Made by a program: the position numbers and the translations under genes | Part shown: positions 1 through 9,644 of the stretch, piece by piece | Layout of the letters: each line of letters begins with the position of its first letter | Position numbering within the stretch: the first letter of the stretch is position 1 | The notes under the pieces: generated by a model | Told to the model about the DNA's origin: nothing | What the model saw: only the letters and a program-made list of their open reading frames with translations | The model's database searches: none | NCBI GenBank assembly: GCA_024362935.1 | Contig: JANCRA010000028.1 | Coordinates: 5,182,501 to 5,246,500, forward strand | Direction: 5' to 3' | Source: Setophaga petechia | Lineage: Eukaryota > Chordata > Aves > Passeriformes > Parulidae | DNA: 64,000 bases

Positions 1-2750
1 TTGCAAGGATGGCACGGCAGACGACACCCGCCATCCTTGCAAGAAACTCAGGCTGTCAGAGATCCTCCATCCTGCCAGGAGCCTCGGCTACCTCTGACAG
101 CCTCCATCCTCCAGAGAGGCTCAGTGAGACCTGTCAGCCTGCAGCAAGTGCAGAGCCCGCGGACAGGTCTCCCGGCTCCCTTGGACCCCTGGACTTGGAC
201 AACACGGGCGCAACCCTGAGCGTTGTCGTGGCCAGGGAAAGCCCGCGAGTCCAAGTGGGAGCCCAGCCCGATGCAGGGGAGCCATCTCAGGAGCAGGTGG
301 CTCGGGAGCAGCAAGCGTCCTGCAGCCGGCACTTGTCGGCCCACAGCTGCCAGGACGCTGTGCCGGCTGTGCCAGCGGGCTGCAGCCCGTGCCGGGTGGA
401 GGAGACGAGCCTCGAGACACCTGGGCACCTCCATCTCGAGGAAGCTGCTCCGAGACAGCCACCGACTCCCAAGGAGGCCCTAATAGAAGGTGAGATCTTC
501 TGAGGAGCTGTCTGCAGCTCCCCTGGGGCTCTTCAGGGCCATTGCCAGGCCAGGCCCTCTGAGAGCAGCCTAGTCCCTGGCTGTTCTCAGTGCCTCTGAT
601 GGCTTCAAAAATCCCCTGCGTGGTTTGCAGCTGCTCCTGGGACCCCCCTGCGCGACAGCTCGGGCTGCAGCCCCGGCCGCGCACAAGAGCAGAGCGCAGG
701 CCACGAGGCCGGGGCCAGCGCCGGTGCCGCCGTGCCCCCCTGCAGCGGGGCTCCTGCAGCCGCCTGTGCGCGCTGCCCGGGCCCGGCCGTGCCGCTCGCC
801 AGCCCCTCGGCTGCAGGGCGGTGGCCGCTGCCCGGCGCGCGGCAGGGAGCAGGTGAGAGCAGCGCGGCCCGCGGGGGCCGGCCCCTGCCCTGGCGGGTAC
901 TGGGCGGGGGGGGGTTCCTGGGCGCAGCGCTGACGCCTCGCTCTCGGCCTTTTGCAGGGCAAAAGAAGGAGCTGCAGGAGCTCTACCAGCTGGGCCCGCA
1001 GCTGGGCAGGGGCGGCTTCGGCACCGTTTTCGCGGGCAGCCGCCTGGCGGACGGTAGCCCGGTAAGTGGGCGGCACTGGCGGGCGCGGGCGGAGGCTCCG
1101 GGCCGGGGCTGGGCGGGGCCGGAGCTCAGCCCCCTGTGTCCGTGCCTTGCAGGTGGCTCTCAAGCGCGTGGCCCGGGAGAGCGTCCTGCGTTGGGACGAG
1201 CGCGTGAGTGAGCGGGGCCAGCGGGCCGGGGCGGGCCGGGGCGGGCAGGGATAAGGCCGGGGAGGGCCCCGAGGGAGGGCGCCGAGGCACGGCGGGGGCG
1301 GCGGGCGTGGGCTCAGCGCGCGAGGCGGAGCACGGCGGGCCCGCGGATGCCGAACGCCGGGGCCGGCTCCAGGCGGGGGGACAGCTGCCAAGCGTGCCCT
1401 GGGCGGGAGGGATCCCGAGCAGCACGGAGGCTGCCCGAGGGGGCACCGGGGCATGCCGGGCAGGGGGCAGTGGAGGCACAGAGCAGCACCAGGCCTAGCG
1501 CAGGCAATGTCTCGTCCTCGCAGCCCGACGGCACCCGTGTTCCGCTGGAGATCGTGCTGATGGAGAAGGTGGGCTCCGGCTGCCGCAGCATCATCCAGCT
1601 CCTGGACTGGTTCGAGCTGCCTGACAGCTTCGTGCTGGTCCTGGAGCGTCCGGGGCGATCGCGGGATCTGCTGGAGCTGCTGCGGGAGCAGCAGTTCCTG
1701 AGCGAGGAGGCGGCGCGCTGGCTTTTCTGCCAGGTGCTGGAGGCCGTGTGGCACTGCACCGCCTGCGGCGTCTGGCACGGCGACATCAAGGCGGAGAACC
1801 TCCTCGTGGACCCGGACACTGGCAGCCTGAAGCTCATCGACTTCGGTTGCGGCACCTTCTTCCACGGCCACACCTGCAGGGATGTTGCCGGTGAGCCCGC
1901 GGCCCGGGCCCTGCTCCCTCTGCCAGGCACTGCACCGTGCCATTCCCTCCTGGGCTGTGGGTGCGGCATTCAGCCGGCTGCCGGCTGCCCTGTGCCCCGG
2001 GGCAGGTGCTGTGCCCCAGGAGCCGGCTGCTGGCCTTGCCGACAGAGGGGGGGCTGCAAAAGCCAGGCCCCGGCCCCTCGGCTTGGCAGGCCTGCTTGGG
2101 CTTGGGCCGCTCTTCTGGCCTTCTCTGCCTTGCAGAGCGCTTTCCTGGCTTTGGCCAATTGCCTGCGGGTGCCGGGTGGCCTTGGGGGAAGTTGTGGCCG
2201 CAGGTGCGGGCCCTGCCTCTGGCAGGAGGCCGGCGCCAGGCTCTGGAAGGCAGCAGCCTGCGCCCGACCAGTGCCGCCTGTCTCCCCTAGGAACACGGAT
2301 GTACTGCTCGCCCGAGTGGATCCGCCTGGGCTTCTACCACAAGGAGCCGGCTACCATCTGGTCCCTGGGCGTGCTGCTCTATGTCATGGTCTGCGGGTGC
2401 TTCCCCTTCCGGGACGACCATGACATTGTGTGGGGGCAGCTCTTCTTCTGGCGGCAGGTGTCTCCAGGTTGGTGTGGGCCTCAAGCACGCTGGGCTGGAG
2501 GAGGTGGCCGTGTCCTGCCGTGCCGCTGTCCCGCCAAGGGCAGCTCTGAGCACTCGCAGCCTGGCCCGGCTTCTGCGGGCACTGCCGGGCGCGGCCGGGC
2601 AGGAGCCTCGTGCCAGTGAGCGGCGCTTTCTGCCTTCTCTCCCCAGAGTGCCAGCACCTGATCACCTGGTGTTTGGGCAAGCACCCCCTGGACCGGGCCA
2701 ATCTGGAGGACATCTGGCGCCACCCTTGGGTGTGGGGCGGGCACCTTTGA
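1..2750 (+). CDS. G0: PIM-like serine/threonine kinase, 5' end cut by window
   Basis: Visible exons are 1-489 (partial exon 1), 631-852, 958-1061, 1153-1203, 1524-1890, 2291-2467 and 2647-2750 (TGA). The window begins inside exon 1 at about codon 173 of the full-length copies, so promoter and start codon are missing. The visible part is open throughout and encodes the whole kinase domain: glycine-rich loop, VALK lysine, HGD catalytic loop, DFG and SPEW. It differs from G1 by Asn for Ser at codon 187, Asp at 657 and His at 674 (C-terminus GGHL). The truncation is due to the window edge and is not a sign of a broken gene. Confidence 0.9.
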
Positions 2751-2813
2751 TGCCCGGCTGGAGCCCCTGCAGCACCCAGTCACCGAGTCCCACGCAGGAC
2801 CGAGGGCCGGAAA

Positions 2814-2819
2814 AATAAA
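2814..2819 (+). terminator. Polyadenylation signal of G0
   Basis: AATAAA lies 64 bases after the stop codon, preceded by a short A run. It is the first such hexamer downstream of the gene and implies a 3' UTR of roughly 80-90 bases. Confidence 0.8.
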
Positions 2820-4499
2820 CCAGCCACCAACCCATTGCGGGCTGTCACGACTGGTCCTTGTTAGCAACTGCGGCTAAAGAAACCTCTTGGCAAAAGGGGA
2901 AATCAGAGTGTTCCCTCCTGCCTTGGCCAAGGTTTTGATGCCTCTCCTCCGTGTAGGTGGTTTTGTGTCTTCAAGCTCAGGCTGGAGTACTGCTAGGAGT
3001 GGCTTTAGCAAGGCGAGAAATGCAACAGTGAACCAACAGCTGCCCTTTCCAACTGACAAAGCAACTTGGGTTCACCTGAAGTGCCGCAAGGGCCCGTGTG
3101 TGCGTTCCAAGGGCCACCGGGTGGCAGGAACAGAGACCTCGCTCCTCTCCAAAGCTGTAGAACAATTAGCAGTGGCAAAATGTGATTTTGGGTTAAGCCC
3201 TGACAAAATTGTTCCTCATTGGTCCCCAGAAATGGGAAGCTGGGCTGGGCCTTTGACCTGCTGGGACTGCAGCGTCGTCGGTCATAGGCATGGAGCCCAT
3301 GGGAAATGTTGAGGTGCTGGAGTCATTCCCATCATGCTGGGATCATTGTACCACCCCACACCACCCCACCACCCCCCCCAAAAAGAAAAAATCATGGTTT
3401 GCCCTGAAATGGCGGCTCCTCCTCACCCTGTTGGTCATTATGAGGGGACATTGGGCTCTGGCTGGGGGTGGAAATGCTCCCAAAGGGCCTTGAACTCCTG
3501 CGGGAATTGGGCCAGCAAGGAGGTGGCACTGACCCTTTCAGGGAATTGTGGGGAAAGAGAAGGTCTCCTCTGGGCCTCCTTTTGTCCAGGATGACAGAAA
3601 CTGTGCTTGGAATGACCGCCTTTGTTTGTATTTACAGAACCTGAGACGCACAGTGAGTGCTTCTGGAGAGGAGGGAGGTGTGTGGGGTGTGCAGCCAACA
3701 AATAACGATGGTTAATAATGGTTTTGTTGACCAACAGTGTAAAGGCCATTGCCATGGGCCTCATGGAGCTCATGGGCTCAGCAGCCACAGTCCCTGTGGA
3801 GATCAAGTCTGCCAGGCTCTCTGTGGGTGTCTGACACTCAGCTCAGCCCTCCGCGGCTCTGTAGCCCCGCCAGGGCCAGCAGGGTCCCGATGCCCAAAGG
3901 CACACAAAGCATCCTCCCAGCACAGGCTGAGCCACTCAGGGTGGCAGAATCCTGTGGCAATTCAGCTCTCTGAGCATCCTCTCTGCTTTTAGACGGTCCC
4001 AGTGCCCTTGTCCCACAGACATTGGCTCTGCCAAGTACCACTGCCTCCTCTAGGTGCTGACGGGCGTCAAACAGTGAAGGCACTGTGCTGTGAGGGACAG
4101 CGATCTTTTATTTGGGGTGGCTGGGGATAAGCTGGACCAGAATAAATAGCCATGAAATGTGGCTTTGGATGGGATTCATCCCGATACGTCCCAGTGGGAT
4201 CCCCTTCAAACATGTAGCCAAGGTCCTGAAAGCCCAAGGAGGTCCATGCTGGCTCAGGGCTCTCCAGCTGTATGTGACTTGAAAGGAAGGCTTTGGAACT
4301 ATCCAGGAAACTCCATCCTTTCAATCAAACCATGATAGCAGGAAAAATGAAGGGAAGGTCATCGTGGGCACTACTGGGAAGTGATGGAAAGACACAGCAG
4401 CCAGCCATGGGGGGAGGCGGGGCCATGATGGCACACAGGGGAGGAGCCCTGCGGTGGGGCAGGTCTGTGGTGTCACACACTGTCCTGGCCACAGCACTG
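2820..4499. other. Spacer G0-G1, no convincing gene
   Basis: About 1.68 kb of lower-GC sequence. It holds a C-rich then A-rich tract at 3351-3391, a possible fossil exon ending in TGA at 3832-3834, and a second AATAAA at 4141-4146. Open frames of 60-140 codons occur on both strands; the two I checked (+ strand from 2887, - strand from 4324) begin at TTG, not ATG, and match nothing I recognise. The exon-like segment has a CAG acceptor here (accaacag). The C run is 8 long. No transposon termini were recognised, though an old, degraded element cannot be excluded by eye. Confidence 0.6.
3738..3834 (+). other. Possible fossil 3'-terminal exon in the spacer
   Basis: A pyrimidine-poor CAG at 3735-3737 is followed by an open stretch of 31 codons (reading V-K-A-I-A-M-G-L-M-E-L-M) that ends at TGA 3832-3834. 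AATAAA follows at 4141-4146. About 95 bases upstream there is a better acceptor (tttgtatttacag, ending near 3637), 16 bases before a GTGAGT donor. This resembles the end of an unrelated gene captured in the unit. I do not recognise the peptide. The CAG becomes CAC in spacers after G3 and later, which would destroy the acceptor. It could equally be chance. Confidence 0.2.
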
Positions 4500-4530
4500 T
4501 GACATCATTGTGCCTATATGCCTATATAAT
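4500..4530 (+). promoter_or_regulatory. G1 promoter: CRE-like site plus TATA box
   Basis: TGACATCA (4500-4507), one base from the CRE palindrome, lies 15 bases before a TATA box, TATATAAT (4523-4530). The TATA box starts 43 bases before the ATG, so initiation about 30 bases downstream would leave a leader of only about 10-15 bases. CRE-plus-TATA cores are common in cAMP/CREM-driven genes such as those of the male germ line; that link is inference. Confidence 0.65.
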
Positions 4531-4565
4531 CCGGGCCAGCCCCCGCAGCTGCCAGTGCAGTTGCG

Positions 4566-7500
4566 ATGGTGCGTGCCGGAGCCATGGGTGACGGTTACGC
4601 ACCTTTGACTGCGCTTGTCCTGCTGCTGGCCGCCGTGGCTGTCTGCTGGGCCCTTGGCCTCTGGCAGCCATGGAGGCGGCAAGCAGGGACAGCCAAGAGG
4701 CGCAAGCGCCCCGGGGTCCGGCCCAGAGGCTCACGCAGGAACCGGGGAGCCCCTGCGGCTCCCAGGCCCTGCAGGCCTCGGGCCACCCCTCGCAAGCGGC
4801 CAGGTGCTCCCGCCAGCACCCTGGGCAGCTCCTGCAGCTGCGGCCCCTGCGTGGCAGTGGGCCGAGAGCTGCAGGAACTGATGCAGCTGCTCTGGGCTGG
4901 CAGTGGGACATCTGAGCCGCTCTACTCTGGGATGTGGCGGGCCCTGTGGAAAGAGCTGCGGGAGCTGGTGAGGCGAGGCCACCTGCCCTGCTGTGGCTCG
5001 TCCCGCTCCCCCAGGCGCCGCCACCCCATGAGGAGGCAGCTCCCAGGAAGAGTCTCCGTCCCTGGGAGGGCCTCGAGCCTTGCAAGGATGGCACGGCAGA
5101 CGACACCCGCCATCCTTGCAAGAAGCTCAGGCTGTCAGAGATCCTCCATCCTGCCAGGAGCCTCGGCTACCTCTGACAGCCTCCATCCTCCAGAGAGGCT
5201 CAGTGAGACCTGTCAGCCTGCAGCAAGTGCAGAGCCCGCGGACAGGTCTCCCGGCTCCCTTGGACCCCTGGACTTGGACAACACGGGCGCAACCCTGAGC
5301 GTTGTCGTGGCCAGGGAAAGCCCGCGAGTCCAAGTGGGAGCCCAGCCCGATGCAGGGGAGCCATCTCAGGAGCAGGTGGCTCGGGAGCAGCAAGCGTCCT
5401 GCAGCCGGCACTTGTCGGCCCACAGCTGCCAGGACGCTGTGCCGGCTGTGCCAGCGGGCTGCAGCCCGTGCCGGGTGGAGGAGACGAGCCTCGAGACACC
5501 TGGGCACCTCCATCTCGAGGAAGCTGCTCCGAGACAGCCACCGACTCCCAAGGAGGCCCTAATAGAAGGTGAGATCTTCTGAGGAGCTGTCTGCAGCTCC
5601 CCTGGGGCTCTTCAGGGCCATTGCCAGGCCAGGCCCTCTGAGAGCAGCCTAGTCCCTGGCTGTTCTCAGTGCCTCTGATGGCTTCAAAAATCCCCTGCGT
5701 GGTTTGCAGCTGCTCCTGGGACCCCCCTGCGCGACAGCTCGGGCTGCAGCCCCGGCCGCGCACAAGAGCAGAGCGCAGGCCACGAGGCCGGGGCCAGCGC
5801 CGGTGCCGCCGTGCCCCCCTGCAGCGGGGCTCCTGCAGCCGCCTGTGCGCGCTGCCCGGGCCCGGCCGTGCCGCTCGCCAGCCCCTCGGCTGCAGGGCGG
5901 TGGCCGCTGCCCGGCGCGCGGCAGGGAGCAGGTGAGAGCAGCGCGGCCCGCGGGGGCCGGCCCCTGCCCTGGCGGGTACTGGGCGGGGGGGGGTTCCTGG
6001 GCGCAGCGCTGACGCCTCGCTCTCGGCCTTTTGCAGGGCAAAAGAAGGAGCTGCAGGAGCTCTACCAGCTGGGCCCGCAGCTGGGCAGGGGCGGCTTCGG
6101 CACCGTTTTCGCGGGCAGCCGCCTGGCGGACGGTAGCCCGGTAAGTGGGCGGCACTGGCGGGCGCGGGCGGAGGCTCCGGGCCGGGGCTGGGCGGGGCTG
6201 GAGCTCAGCCCCCTGTGTCCGTGCCTTGCAGGTGGCTCTCAAGCGCGTGGCCCGGGAGAGCGTCCTGCGTTGGGACGAGCGCGTGAGTGAGCGGGGCCAG
6301 CGGGCCGGGGCGGGCCGGGGCGGGCAGGGATAAGGCCGGGGAGGGCCCCGAGGGAGGGCGCCGAGGCACGGCGGGGGCGGCGGGCGTGGGCTCAGCGCGC
6401 GAGGCGGAGCACGGCGGGCCCGCGGATGCCGAACGCCGGGGCCGGCTCCAGGCGGGGGGACAGCTGCCAAGCGTGCCCTGGGCGGGAGGGATCCCGAGCA
6501 GCACGGAGGCTGCCCGAGGGGGCACCGGGGCATGCCGGGCAGGGGGCAGTGGAGGCACAGAGCAGCACCAGGCCTAGCGCAGGCAATGTCTCGTCCTCGC
6601 AGCCCGACGGCACCCGTGTTCCGCTGGAGATCGTGCTGATGGAGAAGGTGGGCTCCGGCTGCCGCAGCATCATCCAGCTCCTGGACTGGTTCGAGCTGCC
6701 TGACAGCTTCGTGCTGGTCCTGGAGCGTCCGGGGCGATCGCGGGATCTGCTGGAGCTGCTGCGGGAGCAGCAGTTCCTGAGCGAGGAGGCGGCGCGCTGG
6801 CTTTTCTGCCAGGTGCTGGAGGCCGTGTGGCACTGCACCGCCTGCGGCGTCTGGCACGGCGACATCAAGGCGGAGAACCTCCTCGTGGACCCGGACACTG
6901 GCAGCCTGAAGCTCATCGACTTCGGTTGCGGCACCTTCTTCCACGGCCACACCTGCAGGGATGTTGCCGGTGAGCCCGCGGCCCGGGCCCTGCTCCCTCT
7001 GCCAGGCACTGCACCGTGCCATTCCCTCCTGGGCTGTGGGTGCGGCATTCAGCCGGCTGCCGGCTGCCCTGTGCCCCGGGGCAGGTGCTGTGCCCCAGGA
7101 GCCGGCTGCTGGCCTTGCCGACAGAGGGGGGGCTGCAAAAGCCAGGCCCCGGCCCCTCGGCTTGGCAGGCCTGCTTGGGCTTGGGCCGCTCTTCTGGCCT
7201 TCTCTGCCTTGCAGAGCGCTTTCCTGGCTTTGGCCAATTGCCTGCGGGTGCCGGGTGGCCTTGGGGGAAGTTGTGGCCGCAGGTGCGGGCCCTGCCTCTG
7301 GCAGGAGGCCGGCGCCAGGCTCTGGAAGGCAGCAGCCTGCGCCCGACCAGTGCCGCCTGTCTCCCCTAGGAACACGGATGTACTGCTCGCCCGAGTGGAT
7401 CCGCCTGGGCTTCTACCACAAGGAGCCGGCGACCATCTGGTCCCTGGGCGTGCTGCTCTATGTCATGGTCTGCGGGTGCTTCCCCTTCCGGGACGACCAT

Positions 7501-7829
7501 GACATTGTGTGGGGGCAGCTCTTCTTCTGGCGGCAGGTGTCTCCAGGTTGGTGTGGGCCTCAAGCACGCTGGGCTGGAGGAGGTGGCCGTGTCCTGCCGT
7601 GCCGCTGTCCCGCCAAGGGCAGCTCTGAGCACTCGCAGCCTGGCCCGGCTTCTGCGGGCACTGCCGGGCGCGGCCGGGCAGGAGCCTCGTGCCAGTGAGC
7701 GGCGCTTTCTGCCTTCTCTCCCCAGAGTGCCAGCACCTGATCACCTGGTGTTTGGGCAAGCACCCCCTGGAGCGGGCCAATCTGGAGGACATCTGGCGCC
7801 ACCCTTGGGTGTGGGGCGGGCGCCTTTGA
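4566..7829 (+). CDS. G1: PIM-family serine/threonine kinase with long N-terminal extension (reference copy)
   Basis: Exons: 4566-5568, 5710-5931, 6037-6140, 6232-6282, 6603-6969, 7370-7546, 7726-7829; 2,028 coding bases, 675 residues. The kinase should phosphorylate Ser/Thr. Residues 12-33 are a hydrophobic run, 37-80 very Arg/Pro-rich, 90-150 basic with Leu/Trp repeats, 150-408 low complexity. The kinase domain (about 418-670) has the Gly loop G425-R-G-G-F-G430, K447 (VALK), E469, PIM hinge Pro 503, H545-G546-D547, K549, N552, D566-F-G568 and P590-E591-W592. PIM1 itself is about 313 residues, so exons 1-2 are extra. The HRD Arg is Gly. Kozak context is good at M1 and better at M7 (GCCATGG). 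Exon 2 has no in-frame ATG, so the start must be in exon 1. Copy-specific residues are Glu 657 and Arg 674. Kinase identity is firm; the N-terminal half rests on splice-phase continuity. Confidence 0.88.
5075..5219 (+). repeat. Adjacent hairpins and degenerate 36-37 bp repeats inside exon 1
   Basis: A 13-base perfect inverted repeat (arms 5079-5091 and 5110-5122, 18-base loop) extends by four more pairs after a 2-base bulge, to 5075 and 5128. A second, 12-base perfect inverted repeat abuts it (arms 5129-5140 and 5171-5182). The same stretch contains three degenerate direct repeats that each begin CCATCCT: 5110-5145, 5146-5182 and 5183-5219, encoding about 12 residues each. The structure sits at +509 to +653 from the start codon in G1-G12. 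G0 starts within it and carries a substitution (AAACTC for AAGCTC) that weakens the outer stem. Confidence 0.75.
6292..6390 (+). other. G-run-rich segment of intron 4
   Basis: Intron 4 (6283-6602 in G1) contains many runs of three to five G on the sense strand, spaced by a few bases, starting ten bases after the donor. This is the pattern expected of G-quadruplex-forming RNA or DNA. The segment recurs in every unit. Single-base G-run length changes in intron 4 occur in G8 and G9, and in the G run of intron 2 in the same two copies. Confidence 0.45.
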
Positions 7830-7892
7830 TGCCCGGCTGGAGCCCCTGCAGCACCCAGTCACCGAGTCCCACGCAGGACCGAGGGCCGGAAA

Positions 7893-7898
7893 AATAAA
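7893..7898 (+). terminator. Polyadenylation signal of G1
   Basis: AATAAA 64 bases after the stop codon of G1, in the same context as in the other units. Confidence 0.8.
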
Positions 7899-9578
7899 CC
7901 AGCCACCAACCCATTGCGGGCTGTCACGACTGGTCCTTGTTAGCAACTGCGGCTAAAGAAACCTCTTGGCAAAAGGGGAAATCAGAGTGTTCCCTCCTGC
8001 CTTGGCCAAGGTTTTGATGCCTCTCCTCCGTGTAGGTGGTTTTGTGTCTTCAAGCTCAGGCTGGAGTACTGCTAGGAGTGGCTTTAGCAAGGCGAGAAAT
8101 GCAACAGTGAACCAACAGCTGCCCTTTCCAACTGACAAAGCAACTTGGGTTCACCTGAAGTGCCGCAAGGGCCCGTGTGTGCGTTCCAAGGGCCACCGGG
8201 TGGCAGGAACAGAGACCTCGCTCCTCTCCAAAGCTGTAGAACAATTAGCAGTGGCAAAATGTGATTTTGGGTTAAGCCCTGACAAAATTGTTCCTCATTG
8301 GTCCCCAGAAATGGGAAGCTGGGCTGGGCCTTTGACCTGCTGGGACTGCAGCGTCGTCGGTCATAGGCATGGAGCCCATGGGAAATGTTGAGGTGCTGGA
8401 GTCATTCCCATCATGCTGGGATCATTGTACCACCCCACACCACCCCACCACCCCCCCAAAAAAGAAAAAATCATGGTTTGCCCTGAAATGGCGGCTCCTC
8501 CTCACCCTGTTGGTCATTATGAGGGGACATTGGGCTCTGGCTGGGGGTGGAAATGCTCCCAAAGGGCCTTGAACTCCTGCGGGAATTGGGCCAGCAAGGA
8601 GGTGGCACTGACCCTTTCAGGGAATTGTGGGGAAAGAGAAGGTCTCCTCTGGGCCTCCTTTTGTCCAGGATGACAGAAACTGTGCTTGGAATGACCGCCT
8701 TTGTTTGTATTTACAGAACCTGAGACGCACAGTGAGTGCTTCTGGAGAGGAGGGAGGTGTGTGGGGTGTGCAGCCAACAAATAACGATGGTTAATAATGG
8801 TTTTGTTGACCAACAGTGTAAAGGCCATTGCCATGGGCCTCATGGAGCTCATGGGCTCAGCAGCCACAGTCCCTGTGGAGATCAAGTCTGCCAGGCTCTC
8901 TGTGGGTGTCTGACACTCAGCTCAGCCCTCCGCGGCTCTGTAGCCCCGCCAGGGCCAGCAGGGTCCCGATGCCCAAAGGCACACAAAGCATCCTCCCAGC
9001 ACAGGCTGAGCCACTCAGGGTGGCAGAATCCTGTGGCAATTCAGCTCTCTGAGCATCCTCTCTGCTTTTAGACGGTCCCAGTGCCCTTGTCCCACAGACA
9101 TTGGCTCTGCCAAGTACCACTGCCTCCTCTAGGTGCTGACGGGCGTCAAACAGTGAAGGCACTGTGCTGTGAGGGACAGCGATCTTTTATTTGGGGTGGC
9201 TGGGGATAAGCTGGACCAGAATAAATAGCCATGAAATGTGGCTTTGGATGGGATTCATCCCGATACGTCCCAGTGGGATCCCCTTCAAACATGTAGCCAA
9301 GGTCCTGAAAGCCCAAGGAGGTCCATGCTGGCTCAGGGCTCTCCAGCTGTATGTGACTTGAAAGGAAGGCTTTGGAACTATCCAGGAAACTCCATCCTTT
9401 CAATCAAACCATGATAGCAGGAAAAATGAAGGGAAGGTCATCGTGGGCACTACTGGGAAGTGATGGAAAGACACAGCAGCCAGCCATGGGGGGAGGCGGG
9501 GCCATGATGGCACACAGGGGAGGAGCCCTGCGGTGGGGCAGGTCTGTGGTGTCACACACTGTCCTGGCCACAGCACTG
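7899..9578. other. Spacer G1-G2, no convincing gene
   Basis: Same content as the first spacer. The fossil-exon acceptor is CAG. The C/A tract differs from the other copies: seven C and six A before the G, instead of eight and five. Confidence 0.6.
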
Positions 9579-9609
9579 TGACATCATTGTGCCTATATGC
9601 CTATATAAT
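9579..9609 (+). promoter_or_regulatory. G2 promoter: CRE-like site plus TATA box
   Basis: TGACATCA at 9579-9586 and TATATAAT at 9602-9609, unchanged from G1. Confidence 0.65.
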
Positions 9610-9644
9610 CCGGGCCAGCCCCCGCAGCTGCCAGTGCAGTTGCG

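Noticed and set aside
1347..2423. Continuous 358-codon + strand frame starting in intron 4
   Set aside because: It contains genuine exon 5 but reads through intron 4 and into intron 5. PIM homology begins only at the exon 5 acceptor and resumes at exon 6 in another frame, so the spliced model is better.
2455..2467. Alternative exon 6 donor at CGGCAG/gtgtct, 11 bases before CCAG/gttggt
   Set aside because: The earlier site has a nicer exon end but would break the frame into exon 7. Only the later site yields the conserved VSPECQHL junction of PIM kinases.
2887..3312. 141-codon + strand frame in the spacer
   Set aside because: It starts with TTG, has no recognised motif and no promoter. It is open in all units only because the units are nearly identical.
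4067..4324. 85-codon minus-strand frame in the spacer, open in every full spacer
   Set aside because: It starts with TTG, has no recognisable homology, and its persistence is explained by near-identity of the units. The AATAAA on that strand falls inside the frame, not after it.
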